Shown here: piece after piece, positions 34,838-44,356 of the stretch
Position numbering within the stretch: position 1 is the first letter of the stretch
How the letters are laid out: each line of letters opens with the position of its first letter
Source: an uncultured Salinimicrobium sp.
GTDB taxonomy: Bacteria > Bacteroidota > Bacteroidia > Flavobacteriales > Flavobacteriaceae
Length of the DNA stretch: 64,000 bases
Assembly (NCBI GenBank): GCA_946887075.1
Contig: CAMPKA010000016.1
Coordinates: forward strand, 4,485-68,484
Direction: 5' to 3'
Notes under the pieces: model-generated
Told to the model about the DNA's origin: nothing
What the model saw: the letters and a program-made list of their open reading frames with translations, nothing else
The model's database searches: none
Translations under genes and position numbers: made by a program

Positions 34838-35224
34838 CTACTTCCGATCCGGCCAGAGCCTGAAAGCAGCGGGATAGGCTTCCTTGAGCTTCAGCAGTAC
34901 CTGGTCCGCTTCGAGGCTACTCCGGAAACTTCCGACCCACACCTTATAGTTGGGGGTTTCGTAAACTATGGTGGAGGGTAGTTCAGGATATCTGCTCCTG
35001 AACTCCTGGATGATTTCACTGGCTTTCGCATTGTCTCCTGAAAAGAGTTGTATCCGGTACCGGTCGTCTAATCTTCCATCTTCCGTCATCTCGCTTTTCT
35101 TTTCCAAAAGCTGCGGGATCAACTCGTTTTGTTCGATCGTAACGCGGCCCTCCTGAGCATGCGCTTGAAAACCGAAAAAAAGACCTGCTGCGGCCGTGAT
35201 CCAAAGGCTTCTCTTTTTGTTCAT
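34838..35224 (-). CDS. SPOR domain protein, periplasmic
   Basis: Short exported protein of 128 residues: signal peptide to about residue 23 (ending QAHAQE), then a SPOR domain from about residue 55 (YRIQLFSGDNAKASEIIQEF ... YKVWVGSFRSSLEADQVL). SPOR domains bind denuded peptidoglycan glycan strands at division sites. The domain makes up most of the mature protein, so it may act as a simple binding subunit; the partner is unknown. It has its own promoter (35248-35275). Confidence 0.85.
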   Translation of the reverse strand: MNKKRSLWITAAAGLFFGFQAHAQEGRVTIEQNELIPQLLEKKSEMTEDGRLDDRYRIQLFSGDNAKASEIIQEFRSRYPELPSTIVYETPNYKVWVGSFRSSLEADQVLLKLKEAYPAAFRLWPDRK

Positions 35225-35247
35225 TTTGATGCTAGTTTTCTGTTTGA

Positions 35248-35275
35248 CAAAGGTATGTTATATTAGGATAAACAA
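35248..35275 (-). promoter_or_regulatory. Promoter of the SPOR gene
   Basis: The minus strand shows TTG (35275-35273), 17 nt, TACCTTTG (35255-35248). Good match; the ATG lies 24 nt downstream. Confidence 0.6.
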
Positions 35276-35342
35276 GGGCTCGATCCTTATTTAGAACCTT
35301 TATAAATTGTTTCACATTTCCTTAGAATCGACTTTAAGTATT

Positions 35343-35350
35343 ACTTTTGT
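35343..35350 (+). promoter_or_regulatory. -7 element of the actABCDEF-coxBA operon
   Basis: TACTTTTG fits TAnnTTTG, about 90 nt before the actA ATG; no TTG at 17-21 nt. The long leader between 35357 and 35440 shows no clear secondary structure or FNR-type palindrome. Confidence 0.5.
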
Positions 35351-35440
35351 GCGTAAAATTTTCGGTACCTGTTTATAAAGAAATTACGCTCCTTTTATTG
35401 CATAAAAACTGTACCAAAAGACGTTAATTTAGCTACAAAT

Positions 35441-36787
35441 ATGAAAAAGGTGAACCACCGCCATTCAGTCTTCCGTGTACTTCTTCTGAGTATATCCCTG
35501 TTTCTCTTTACCTTAAATACCACCGTTTTTGCCCAAGATACCGCCCCCGCTGAGGCCGAACCAGCCCAGGAGGAGCCGACTGCGGAACCAGTGGCCGCTG
35601 AGGGTGATCCGGCTGCCGGAAAGGAGATTTTCAATACGCTTTGTGCGGTGTGTCACAAACTGGACAGCAAATCCATCGGTCCGCCGCTCAGGGATGTGAC
35701 GGAACGCAGAGATCGGGAATGGTTGCATAAATGGATTTCAAACAGCCAGGCGCTGATCGCAGCCGGGGACGAAGTGGCAGTGGAAATCTACAACGAATAT
35801 GGGCAGACGGCCATGCCCCCTTTTCCGCAATTGTCGGATTCGGATATTGAAAATGTTCTCGCATACGTGAGCCAACCCAAAGCCGAGCCACAGGCCGCTG
35901 CGGGAACTACTGCCGCTGCCGGGGAGAGCACCGCTTCAGGCGGAGGGGTTTCCACGGACATCATCCTGGGAATTCTCGTCTTCGTCTTACTGATGCTCCT
36001 GGTGGTTCTTTACCTGGTGAACAAGACGCTGCGCAGGTTTGCTACGATGAGCGGGGTTGAACTGCCGGTCAGGCCAAAGAGAAAACCGATCTGGAAATCA
36101 TTTGTAGAGAATCAGTTCCTGCTTGTGCTCAGCGCAATTCTACTGCTGTTGGTCGGCGCCTATTTTGTCTACGGGTACCTGATGCAGGTGGGAGTGGATC
36201 AGGCTTACAAGCCGATTCAACCGATCCATTTTTCACACCGCATCCATGCCGGTGAGAACCAGATCGAATGTAAATTTTGTCATTCCTCTGCGAGGGTTTC
36301 CCAGACCTCGGGCATACCTTCACTAAACGTCTGTATGAACTGTCATAAGAGCATAAGCGAGGTGGCTCCTGAAACGGCCAGCGAAGAGTATTCCAAGGAA
36401 TTCTATGACGGGGAAATTGAGAAGCTGTACGATGCCGTCGGATGGAATGTTGCCGAACAAGCCTATACAGGGGAAACCGAGCCTGTGAAATGGGTGAGGA
36501 TACACAATCTACCCGATTTTGCCTATTTCAACCATGCCCAACACGTGGAGGTCGGGGGAATCGCCTGCCAGACCTGTCACGGACCGGTAGAGGAGATGGA
36601 AATCATGTACCAGAACGCCCCACTTACCATGGGCTGGTGTGTGAACTGTCACCGTGAGACCAATGTTAGAACGGAAGGCAATGAATACTACGAGAAGATC
36701 CACGCGGAACTCTCACAGAAATATGGCGTTGAAGAGCTGACTGTTGCCCAGATGGGAGGTACAGAGTGTATTAAATGTCACTACTAA
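35441..36787 (+). CDS. actA: Alternative complex III subunit ActA, six-heme cytochrome c
   Basis: Periplasmic heme subunit of the quinol:cytochrome c oxidoreductase. 448 residues. After a signal peptide and an Ala/Glu/Pro linker comes a mono-heme cytochrome c domain (CAVCH at 68-72, likely Met ligand in TAMPPFP). Two membrane helices follow (about 178-198 and 228-248), then the usual pentaheme domain with CKFCH (277), CMNCH (298), CQTCH (376), CVNCH (400) and CIKCH (443), the last ending one residue before the stop. Six CxxCH motifs exceed the five usually described for ActA. First gene of the operon; actB starts 16 nt later. Confidence 0.93.
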   Translation: MKKVNHRHSVFRVLLLSISLFLFTLNTTVFAQDTAPAEAEPAQEEPTAEPVAAEGDPAAGKEIFNTLCAVCHKLDSKSIGPPLRDVTERRDREWLHKWISNSQALIAAGDEVAVEIYNEYGQTAMPPFPQLSDSDIENVLAYVSQPKAEPQAAAGTTAAAGESTASGGGVSTDIILGILVFVLLMLLVVLYLVNKTLRRFATMSGVELPVRPKRKPIWKSFVENQFLLVLSAILLLLVGAYFVYGYLMQVGVDQAYKPIQPIHFSHRIHAGENQIECKFCHSSARVSQTSGIPSLNVCMNCHKSISEVAPETASEEYSKEFYDGEIEKLYDAVGWNVAEQAYTGETEPVKWVRIHNLPDFAYFNHAQHVEVGGIACQTCHGPVEEMEIMYQNAPLTMGWCVNCHRETNVRTEGNEYYEKIHAELSQKYGVEELTVAQMGGTECIKCHY

Positions 36788-36803
36788 TCAGTTAAAGAAG
36801 AAA

Positions 36804-39800
36804 ATGAGCAATATGTCATCAAAGAGAAGATACTGGCAAAGTTTCGAGGAACTGAAGGAGTCAAGCCCTGTCGTGGAGGCTACCCAGAAGGAATTTGCGG
36901 AGGAAATTCCAATTGACGACTTCCTGGGGGATAAAGAATCCCTTTCGAGTTCCAAAACATCTCGTCGGGACTTTCTGAAATTCATGGGCTTCAGTACAGC
37001 TGCGGCTTCCCTTGCTGCCTGTGAAGGGCCGGTGATGAAATCCATTCCTTACGTCGTACAACCGGATAGAATCGTACCGGGACTTGCCAATTATTACGCC
37101 ACCACAATGGCGGATGGCTATGATTTTTCGGGTGTATTGGTAAAGGTCAGGGAGGGCAGACCGATCAAGATAGAGCGCAACACAATGGCGATAACTGGGA
37201 CCAATGCCCGAGTGCAGGCTTCCGTTCTATCGCTTTATGATAACAAGAGGGTACAGCGGCCCATGATCGACGGCCAGGCTGTGACCTGGGGCCAATTCGA
37301 TAAGGAGGCTCGTGCAAAACTGGATGGTGTCAACGGAGAAATTGTGCTCCTGACCCAGACCTTTGCCAGTCCGTCCACAAGTAGAGTGATCAAGGATTTT
37401 TCCGCTAAATACGGAAATGTCCGACACGTGGTCTATGATACCATCTCTGAGGATGCGGCGCTGGATGCCTTTGAACAGAAATACGGAATCCGGGCGCTAC
37501 CGCAGTACGATTTTTCCAAAGCCGGAGTCATCGTCTCAGTGGGTGCGGATTTCTTGGGAGACTGGGCAGGAGGTGGTCATGATGCTGGTTACGCCCTGAG
37601 TCGAATTCCGGAGAATGGATCAATGTCCCGTCACATCCAGTTTGAATCCAATTTCACCATGACCGGAGCCAAGGCTGATAAAAGGGTGCCCCTGAGCCTT
37701 TCGGAGCAAAGGCAGGTAATGGCCGCGCTCTACAGCCGCGTGACAGGCAACGCTTCAGGAGGACAACTCCCCGCCCGGCTGGAAGAGGCCGTTGCCAAGG
37801 CAGCGAATCAGCTAAAGCGGGCAGGAAGAAAAGGTGTGCTTGTTACGGGAATCCCGGATGCCAATGCGCAAACCCTTGCCCTTGCCGTTAATGAATCGCT
37901 CGGTAGTGAGGTCATGAATGCCCGCGATCCCAGAATGCTCAGACAAGGGAATTCGGCAGCTGTAAAACAACTTGTTCAGGACATGAATGCAGGAAGGGTG
38001 GGAGCCCTACTCATAGCAGGGGTCAACCCGGCCTATAGTTTGCCCTTCGCACCGGAGTTTCTTGAAGGATTAAAAAAGGTGGATCTCAGAATCGCCTTTA
38101 GCATGAAATTAGATGAAACTGCAAAACTGTGCAATTTTGTCGCCGCCACCCCACATTACCTTGAAAGCTGGGGGGATGTTCAGTTTACCCAAACGCGTTT
38201 TGGTCTGATGCAGCCGACAATCCGGCCCTTATTTGATACGAGTCAGTTCCAGGACATTCTCCTGAGATGGTCGGATAACAATACCACCTTCCATGATTAC
38301 ATACAGGAAACCTGGAGCGGAACGCTCGACAAGGATGGGTGGGTCCAGGCACTTCACGATGGCGCTTTTGAATCTCAGGCTCCCGTACAGGGGGACTTGG
38401 CAGCCATGGCTGAGGAACCAGCCCCGGCCGGAAGCATTGAAGGGGAGGCCCTTCGGAACCTCGAAGGGGTGCAGGGTAAAGGAATGGAACTGGAGCTTTA
38501 CGCTTCTACCTCGATGGGTTCCGGGAATCAGGCGAATAACCCTTGGCTTCTTGAAATGCCCGATCCAATTACCCGAGTCACCTGGGACAATTACCTGAAG
38601 ATCTCGAAATTTGATGCCGAGGCCATGGGTCTTGAAAATGAGTACGTTTCGAACGGTGCCCTGAACGGGGATTATGTCAACCTCAGGGTAGGGGATACTG
38701 TGCTTGAAAAAGTTCCCGTTTACATTCAGCCCGGACAGGCCAGAGGAGTGGTTTCCCTGGCACTGGGATACGGCCGGAAGGAGGCGATCCAGAAGGAGAT
38801 GCAGGTCGGGGTGAACGCATTCCCGCTCTATAAAGACTTCAGGAGCTTCCAACCCGTCACCATAGAGAAAGCATCAGGGGAACATGAATTCGCCTGTACA
38901 CAGCTGCAGAATACCTTGGCCGGGCGTGATAATATCATCCGGGAGACCACCCTTTCCATTTACAAGACCAAAGAAAAGGAAGTATGGAATCCGTTCCCGG
39001 AAGTTTCCTATAACCACAGCCCCATTCCCGTCAGCGATGACAATGCGGATATTTGGGAACCGTTTGACAGCTCTATCGGGCATCATTTCAACATGTCGAT
39101 CGATCTGAACGCTTGTACAGGATGTGGCGCATGTGTGATCGCCTGCCAGGCGGAAAACAATGTCCCGGTGGTAGGGAAAGAAGAGGTAAGGAAGTTCAGG
39201 GATATGCACTGGCTCCGGATCGACCGGTATTACTCCTCAGAAGACACCTTTAAAGAGGATCACGAGGCTCTGGATAATCTGGGAACTTTTGAGACCTACG
39301 ATGATGTGGAGACCGCTTCGGCGGAAAACCCGCAGGCGATCTTCCAGCCGATGTTATGCCAACATTGTAACCATGCCCCCTGTGAAACAGTTTGTCCGGT
39401 TGCGGCAACGATGCATAGCCGCGAAGGCCATAACCAGATGGTTTATAACAGATGTGTGGGAACCCGTTACTGTGCCAACAACTGTCCTTATAAGGTAAGG
39501 AGATTCAACTGGTTCCTCTATGCAAGGAATGACGAATTCGATTACCACATGAACAGCGACCTTGGCCGTATGGTTCTGAATCCGGATGTTACGGTGAGAT
39601 CTCGCGGCGTGATGGAAAAATGTACTTTCTGTATCCAGAGGACACAGCGAACTAAGATGGATGCCAAGCTTGAAGGTAGATCCATCAAGGACGGAGAATT
39701 CAATACTGCGTGTTCCCTCGCCTGTGATAAAGGAGCCATTGTTTTCGGGGATATCAATAATGAAGAGTCCCGAATTCTCGAATTGGCCAATAATGACAGG

Positions 39801-39881
39801 ATGTTCCATGCCCTGGGAGAAATGGGTACACGACCAAATGTGTTGTATCAGGTGGCTGTGACCAACGATACCGAGGATTAA
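36804..39881 (+). CDS. actB: Alternative complex III subunit ActB, molybdopterin-family iron-sulfur protein
   Basis: 1025 residues from the ATG at 36804 (MSNMSSKRRYWQSFEELKES); an upstream ATG at 36744 lies inside actA. A twin-arginine signal SRRDFLKFMGF (53-63) exports the folded protein. The large N-terminal region has the molybdopterin oxidoreductase fold but no evident molybdenum ligand, as in known ActB. From about residue 771 come ferredoxin-like clusters: CTGCGACVIACQ, CQHCNHAPCETVCP, CANNCPYKV and CTFCIQR with CSLACDKG. Electrons pass from quinol through these clusters to ActA and ActE hemes. Confidence 0.95.
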   Translation: MSNMSSKRRYWQSFEELKESSPVVEATQKEFAEEIPIDDFLGDKESLSSSKTSRRDFLKFMGFSTAAASLAACEGPVMKSIPYVVQPDRIVPGLANYYATTMADGYDFSGVLVKVREGRPIKIERNTMAITGTNARVQASVLSLYDNKRVQRPMIDGQAVTWGQFDKEARAKLDGVNGEIVLLTQTFASPSTSRVIKDFSAKYGNVRHVVYDTISEDAALDAFEQKYGIRALPQYDFSKAGVIVSVGADFLGDWAGGGHDAGYALSRIPENGSMSRHIQFESNFTMTGAKADKRVPLSLSEQRQVMAALYSRVTGNASGGQLPARLEEAVAKAANQLKRAGRKGVLVTGIPDANAQTLALAVNESLGSEVMNARDPRMLRQGNSAAVKQLVQDMNAGRVGALLIAGVNPAYSLPFAPEFLEGLKKVDLRIAFSMKLDETAKLCNFVAATPHYLESWGDVQFTQTRFGLMQPTIRPLFDTSQFQDILLRWSDNNTTFHDYIQETWSGTLDKDGWVQALHDGAFESQAPVQGDLAAMAEEPAPAGSIEGEALRNLEGVQGKGMELELYASTSMGSGNQANNPWLLEMPDPITRVTWDNYLKISKFDAEAMGLENEYVSNGALNGDYVNLRVGDTVLEKVPVYIQPGQARGVVSLALGYGRKEAIQKEMQVGVNAFPLYKDFRSFQPVTIEKASGEHEFACTQLQNTLAGRDNIIRETTLSIYKTKEKEVWNPFPEVSYNHSPIPVSDDNADIWEPFDSSIGHHFNMSIDLNACTGCGACVIACQAENNVPVVGKEEVRKFRDMHWLRIDRYYSSEDTFKEDHEALDNLGTFETYDDVETASAENPQAIFQPMLCQHCNHAPCETVCPVAATMHSREGHNQMVYNRCVGTRYCANNCPYKVRRFNWFLYARNDEFDYHMNSDLGRMVLNPDVTVRSRGVMEKCTFCIQRTQRTKMDAKLEGRSIKDGEFNTACSLACDKGAIVFGDINNEESRILELANNDRMFHALGEMGTRPNVLYQVAVTNDTED

Positions 39882-39917
39882 AACTTGTAGAAAAAAATCA
39901 GAATCAATCATTAGCAT

Positions 39918-41720
39918 ATGTCGTCACATTACGAAGCACCAATAAGAGAGCCTTTAATCATCGGCGAGAAAACCTATAAGGACATCAGTGCCGATGTGGG
40001 TGCTCCCATCTTCGGGAGGGCCAACAGGTCCTGGTGGATAGTTTTTCTGATCGCTCTTGCAGCGTTTCTCTGGGGTCTGGGCTGTATCATCTATACGGTG
40101 TCTACGGGGATCGGAGTCTGGGGTCTTAATAAGACCATCGGATGGGCATGGGATATTACCAATTTTGTCTGGTGGGTAGGGATCGGCCATGCGGGTACCC
40201 TGATTTCGGCCGTCCTTCTGCTTTTCAGACAAAAATGGAGAATGGCCATCAACAGATCTGCGGAAGCGATGACGATATTTGCTGTCGTTCAGGCGGGGCT
40301 TTTCCCGATCATACATATGGGGCGACCCTGGCTGGCATACTGGGTACTCCCGATTCCGAACCAGTTCGGATCCCTTTGGGTGAACTTCAACTCCCCATTG
40401 TTATGGGACGTCTTCGCGATCTCGACTTATCTCTCTGTGTCTCTGGTATTCTGGTGGACGGGTCTGCTTCCGGATTTTGCGATGTTAAGGGATAAGGCCA
40501 CAAGACCATTCCAGCAAAGGATTTATGGGATCCTGAGCTTCGGATGGAGCGGCAGGGTAAAGGACTGGCAGCGCTTTGAGGAAGTGTCTCTTGTTCTGGC
40601 AGGTCTTGCGACCCCGCTGGTACTTTCGGTCCATACCATCGTATCCTTTGACTTTGCCACGTCCCTTGTTCCGGGATGGCATAGTACGATTTTCCCGCCA
40701 TATTTCGTAGCCGGGGCGATCTTCTCAGGTTTTGCAATGGTGCAGACCCTGCTGATCATTATGCGGAAAGTGTCTCACCTGGAGAACTATATCACGCTCC
40801 TGCATATTGAATACATGAATAAGGTCATCCTGTTGACCGGTGGGATCGTTTCGGTGGCCTACATCACAGAATTTTTTATCGGTTGGTACTCCGGGATGGA
40901 CGCTGAAAACTACACCTATATGTCCTTTGGGGCAGCAACAGGACCTTACTGGTGGGCATTCTGGGCCTTGATCATCTGTAACTTCATCGTTCCGCTTTCC
41001 CTATGGGTGAAAAAGCTTCGCCGTAATATCATGTGGACCTTTTTTGTGGCCCTGGTGATCAATATCGGGATGTGGTTCGAAAGATTTGATATCATCGTCA
41101 TTAACCTTAGTAAAGGGCGTACTCCTTCGTCCTGGACCCTGTTTTCACCGACCTTTGTGGATATCGGGGTCTTTATAGGGACTATAGGATTTTTCTTTGT
41201 GCTGTTCCTTCTTTATGCGAGAACATTTCCGGTGATCGCCCAGGCCGAGGTCAAAACAATCCTGAAGTCCTCGGGAGAAATGCACAAGAGACTCAGGGAG
41301 GAGCATCATCTGAAAACGGACCGGTATATACCCGATCCCTCCGTGGAGGAGCCTGCAGCCAATCTTTCTGCGAATGCCGATAATGACCTGGAGGAAGAGG
41401 AAACCACTGAGCATGAACCCACTGTCCACACTGAAGGTCTGACCAATTCGGAGATCGACAGGGAGCGGCTGGATGACATGCTTCATGAGATCGGCGTGTT
41501 TGATCCTGCTACTCAGGCAGCCGACGATCTTCAGAAACTGAAAGGGGTGGGTCCGGTAATGGAGCAGAAACTGCATCAGGTCGGAATCTATACCTATGAG
41601 CAGGTGAGCCGTTTGCGTGAGGAACATATCCGTTTGCTCAGCGGAATCATTGATAACTTCCCTACAGCTGAGAATCGAGGGAACTGGAATGAGCAGGCAG
41701 AAATACTTAAAAACAAATAA
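39918..41720 (+). CDS. actC: Alternative complex III subunit ActC (NrfD-like) with C-terminal helix-hairpin-helix domain
   Basis: Quinol-site membrane subunit of the NrfD/PsrC family, 600 residues. About ten hydrophobic helices span residues 35-440 (GWAWDITNFVWWVGIGHAGT is the conserved second helix). An acidic linker follows, and then a second domain from about 535: LKGVGPVMEQKLHQVGIYT and NRGNWNEQAEIL, which match the helix-hairpin-helix domain (COG3743-like) found in assorted unrelated proteins. This tail is not part of the canonical ActC fold. It would face the cytoplasm if the helix count is right. Its ligand is unknown. Confidence 0.93.
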   Translation: MSSHYEAPIREPLIIGEKTYKDISADVGAPIFGRANRSWWIVFLIALAAFLWGLGCIIYTVSTGIGVWGLNKTIGWAWDITNFVWWVGIGHAGTLISAVLLLFRQKWRMAINRSAEAMTIFAVVQAGLFPIIHMGRPWLAYWVLPIPNQFGSLWVNFNSPLLWDVFAISTYLSVSLVFWWTGLLPDFAMLRDKATRPFQQRIYGILSFGWSGRVKDWQRFEEVSLVLAGLATPLVLSVHTIVSFDFATSLVPGWHSTIFPPYFVAGAIFSGFAMVQTLLIIMRKVSHLENYITLLHIEYMNKVILLTGGIVSVAYITEFFIGWYSGMDAENYTYMSFGAATGPYWWAFWALIICNFIVPLSLWVKKLRRNIMWTFFVALVINIGMWFERFDIIVINLSKGRTPSSWTLFSPTFVDIGVFIGTIGFFFVLFLLYARTFPVIAQAEVKTILKSSGEMHKRLREEHHLKTDRYIPDPSVEEPAANLSANADNDLEEEETTEHEPTVHTEGLTNSEIDRERLDDMLHEIGVFDPATQAADDLQKLKGVGPVMEQKLHQVGIYTYEQVSRLREEHIRLLSGIIDNFPTAENRGNWNEQAEILKNK

Positions 41721-41721
41721 A

Positions 41722-42249
41722 ATGGCGAGAAAGGTATTACATGCTATCTATAATGATGATGATTTGCTGCTCCAGGCGGTAAAGCAAATCAGGGAGTCGC
41801 GGTATCATATCATTGACGTCTATACGCCTTTCCCGATCCACGGGCTGGACAAATTGCTCGGAATGGCACCCACCAGACTGGCCATCATGTCCTTCCTTTA
41901 TGGGCTTCTTGGGCTTACCGTGGCCTGTACGATGATGTGGTTCATCATGATCGAAGACTGGCCGCTGAACATCGGTGGGAAACCTTCTTTTTCTTTCGTT
42001 CAGAACATGCCGACTTTCGTCCCGATCATGTTTGAGCTAACCGTGTTTTTTGCTGCTCACCTGATGGTTTTTACCTTCTATATGAGAAGCAGGATATGGC
42101 CATTCAAACGTGCTGAAAATCCGGATGTCAGGACCACGGATGATCATTTTTTAGTTGAAGTGGCGGTAGGGGATCATGATACAGACCACCTTAGTCGGTT
42201 TCTGTACGACACGGGTGCTTCTGAAATTAAATTAATCGATAACAAATAA
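41722..42249 (+). CDS. actD: Alternative complex III subunit ActD (DUF3341)
   Basis: Inner-membrane subunit with two helices, 175 residues from the ATG at 41722 (MARKVLHAIYNDDDLLLQAV), one base after the actC stop. An earlier ATG in this frame lies inside actC. The DUF3341 signature is VYTPFPIHGLDKLLGM, followed by a helix (about 50-75), PLNIGGKPSFSFVQNMPTFVPIMFE without its first residues, a second helix, and the C-terminal PEVRTTDD-like NPDVRTTDDHFLVEV. Structural rather than catalytic. Confidence 0.95.
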   Translation: MARKVLHAIYNDDDLLLQAVKQIRESRYHIIDVYTPFPIHGLDKLLGMAPTRLAIMSFLYGLLGLTVACTMMWFIMIEDWPLNIGGKPSFSFVQNMPTFVPIMFELTVFFAAHLMVFTFYMRSRIWPFKRAENPDVRTTDDHFLVEVAVGDHDTDHLSRFLYDTGASEIKLIDNK

Positions 42250-42254
42250 ACCTA

Positions 42255-42947
42255 ATGAAAAGTTTATTTAGCAAGTTCTTAATCTTCATCATCGGTCTGA
42301 GCGCGATCTCCTGTCAGGAGGAGTCGGAGCCCAATTACCAGTATATGCCGGACATGTACTTTGAGGTGAGCTACGAACCGTATGGAGCTTACGATGTCTT
42401 TGTCAATCAGCAGGAAGCGAAACTCCCGGTTGACGGGACGGTACCGAGGGGATGGAGACCCTATCCTTATGAAAATTCTCCTGAGGGATATGCGGCGGCC
42501 AAAGCGCAACTGGAGAATCCACTGCCATATACTGAAGAGATAGTCAACGAAGGAGAAGCTTTGTTCACGATCTACTGCGCCGTATGTCATGGTGACCAGG
42601 GGAACGGAAAGGGAATACTGGTCGAACGGGAAAAAATTCTCGGAATTCCGAGCTACGATGATGTAGGAAGAGCGATCACTGAGGGAAGTGTATATCATGT
42701 GATCTACTACGGGTTGAACAATATGGGATCCTACGCGTCCCAGACCTCCATCGAGGAAAGGTGGAAGATCGTACACTATGTCATGACCCTGAAGAATGAG
42801 TTGGAAGGCGGAAGTGCGATCCCTTTTGAGACCGCATCAGGAAACGCAAATGAGGATAACCTGATACCTGCCATCAATGCCCAGGACACTACTCAGGTGA
42901 AGGAAGAGGAGACCGGGGAAGAGAGCATGAGTTTAATTCAAGAATAA
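42255..42947 (+). CDS. actE: Alternative complex III subunit ActE, cytochrome c lipoprotein
   Basis: Mono-heme cytochrome c, 230 residues, with a lipobox SAISC (Cys20). The heme motif is CAVCHGDQGNGKG with Cys108 and Cys111; the axial Met is probably in LNNMGSYASQ. The N-terminal part includes YMPDMYFEVSYEPYGAYD, as in known ActE. It hands electrons toward the oxidase. The acidic C-terminal tail is probably flexible. Five nt separate it from actD. Confidence 0.94.
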   Translation: MKSLFSKFLIFIIGLSAISCQEESEPNYQYMPDMYFEVSYEPYGAYDVFVNQQEAKLPVDGTVPRGWRPYPYENSPEGYAAAKAQLENPLPYTEEIVNEGEALFTIYCAVCHGDQGNGKGILVEREKILGIPSYDDVGRAITEGSVYHVIYYGLNNMGSYASQTSIEERWKIVHYVMTLKNELEGGSAIPFETASGNANEDNLIPAINAQDTTQVKEEETGEESMSLIQE

Positions 42948-42966
42948 CAGTATTATATTAGCCAGT

Positions 42967-44328
42967 ATGTACACGCTATCCAGTAAATTAAAGTTCATTT
43001 CGATTATTTTCATGGTACTGGGGATTCTCGGGTTAGCCTATGGATTTCTAGCCGCACCTTCCACAGTGGAGGAGGTCCAGGAAATATTGGCTGCCGAGGC
43101 CGGGCATGGAGCTCATTCAGAGAGCGCTACAGCAGGAGATGAAGGTCTTCCAGATCATGGAATAACCGAAAAACGTCTTGAAGCAGGACCGGGTCATGGA
43201 ATTTCCGAGGAAGAAGCGGGGCAGCATGATGTCGCCCATCTTGAACATGTACTTCATCAGTTACAGTCAAGACCCTGGGCCGCAGTATTTGTAGCCGGGT
43301 TCTTTTTCTTTATGATCGCCTTGGGAGCCCTGGTGTTCCACGCCATTCAGTACGTGGCTCAGGCCGGATGGTCTCCTGTGCTCTACCGGGTATTTGAAGG
43401 GATCACAGCTTATGTGCTGCCTGGCTCAATTATCGTTGTCCTGATCGTGTTACTGGCCGGTACGCACTTTTTCCCATGGATGGACGAAGATATCGTTGCT
43501 CATGATGAAGTCCTTCAGGGAAAATCAGGGTACCTGAACCTCCCGTTCTTTATCATCAGAGCCCTGATCTATCTTTTAGGCTGGAATCTTTACCGCTATT
43601 TCGCCAGAAGGAACTCCCTTCGACAGGCCGAGGTTTCCGGTTATGCGCCGTATAAGAAAAATTTCAGGATATCGGTTTATTTCCTGTTGTTCTTTATCGT
43701 GACGGAATCGATGATGGCCTGGGATTGGTTCATGTCCCTGAGCCCGCACTGGTACAGTACCCTCTTTGCCTGGTACGTCTTTGCGAGCATGTTCGTTTCA
43801 GCGATTACGGTGATTGCTCTGGTTACCATTTATCTTCGGGGAAAGGGATATCTGCCCTTTGTCAATGACAGCCATCTACATGACCTGGCCAAGTATATCT
43901 TCGCCTTCAGTATCTTCTGGACTTATCTGTGGTTCGGGCAATTCATGCTGATCTGGTACGCCAACATTCCTGAAGAAGTGGTTTACTTCACTATGAGAAT
44001 TGAAGAATACAATCTGTTGTTTTTCGGGATGCTGGTTCTTAATTTTGTCTTCCCTATCCTGATGCTGATGAATACCACCTTCAAAAGAGTACCTTTTTTC
44101 GTGGTTCTGACCTGTTTAGTGGTGCTTATCGGACACTATATTGACATATTTCTGTTGGTCGTTCCTTCTACCATAGGGCCGTACTGGGCGTTCGGGATAC
44201 CTGAGATCGCAGGCATTCTGTTCTTCCTCGGACTTTTTGTCTTTGTAGTGGGAAAAGGACTTGGCAAGGTCTCCCTGTACCCCAAAGGAGATCCGTTCCT
44301 TGTTGAAAGCGAAAATTATCATTATTAG
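42967..44328 (+). CDS. actF: Alternative complex III subunit ActF (NrfD-like)
   Basis: Second NrfD-like integral subunit, 453 residues with ten predicted helices. An early periplasmic or cytoplasmic loop (about residues 40-95) is unusually rich in His and Glu (GHGAHSES, GPGHGISEEEAGQHDVAHLEH), which could bind metal ions. Conserved quinol:cytochrome c reductase segments are MAWDWFMSLSPHWYSTLFAWYVF without ends, and TYLWFGQFMLIWYANIPEE. It completes actABCDEF and precedes coxB by 28 nt. Confidence 0.94.
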   Translation: MYTLSSKLKFISIIFMVLGILGLAYGFLAAPSTVEEVQEILAAEAGHGAHSESATAGDEGLPDHGITEKRLEAGPGHGISEEEAGQHDVAHLEHVLHQLQSRPWAAVFVAGFFFFMIALGALVFHAIQYVAQAGWSPVLYRVFEGITAYVLPGSIIVVLIVLLAGTHFFPWMDEDIVAHDEVLQGKSGYLNLPFFIIRALIYLLGWNLYRYFARRNSLRQAEVSGYAPYKKNFRISVYFLLFFIVTESMMAWDWFMSLSPHWYSTLFAWYVFASMFVSAITVIALVTIYLRGKGYLPFVNDSHLHDLAKYIFAFSIFWTYLWFGQFMLIWYANIPEEVVYFTMRIEEYNLLFFGMLVLNFVFPILMLMNTTFKRVPFFVVLTCLVVLIGHYIDIFLLVVPSTIGPYWAFGIPEIAGILFFLGLFVFVVGKGLGKVSLYPKGDPFLVESENYHY

Positions 44329-44356
44329 AAACAGTAGTTAAAGAAGATATATTAAG

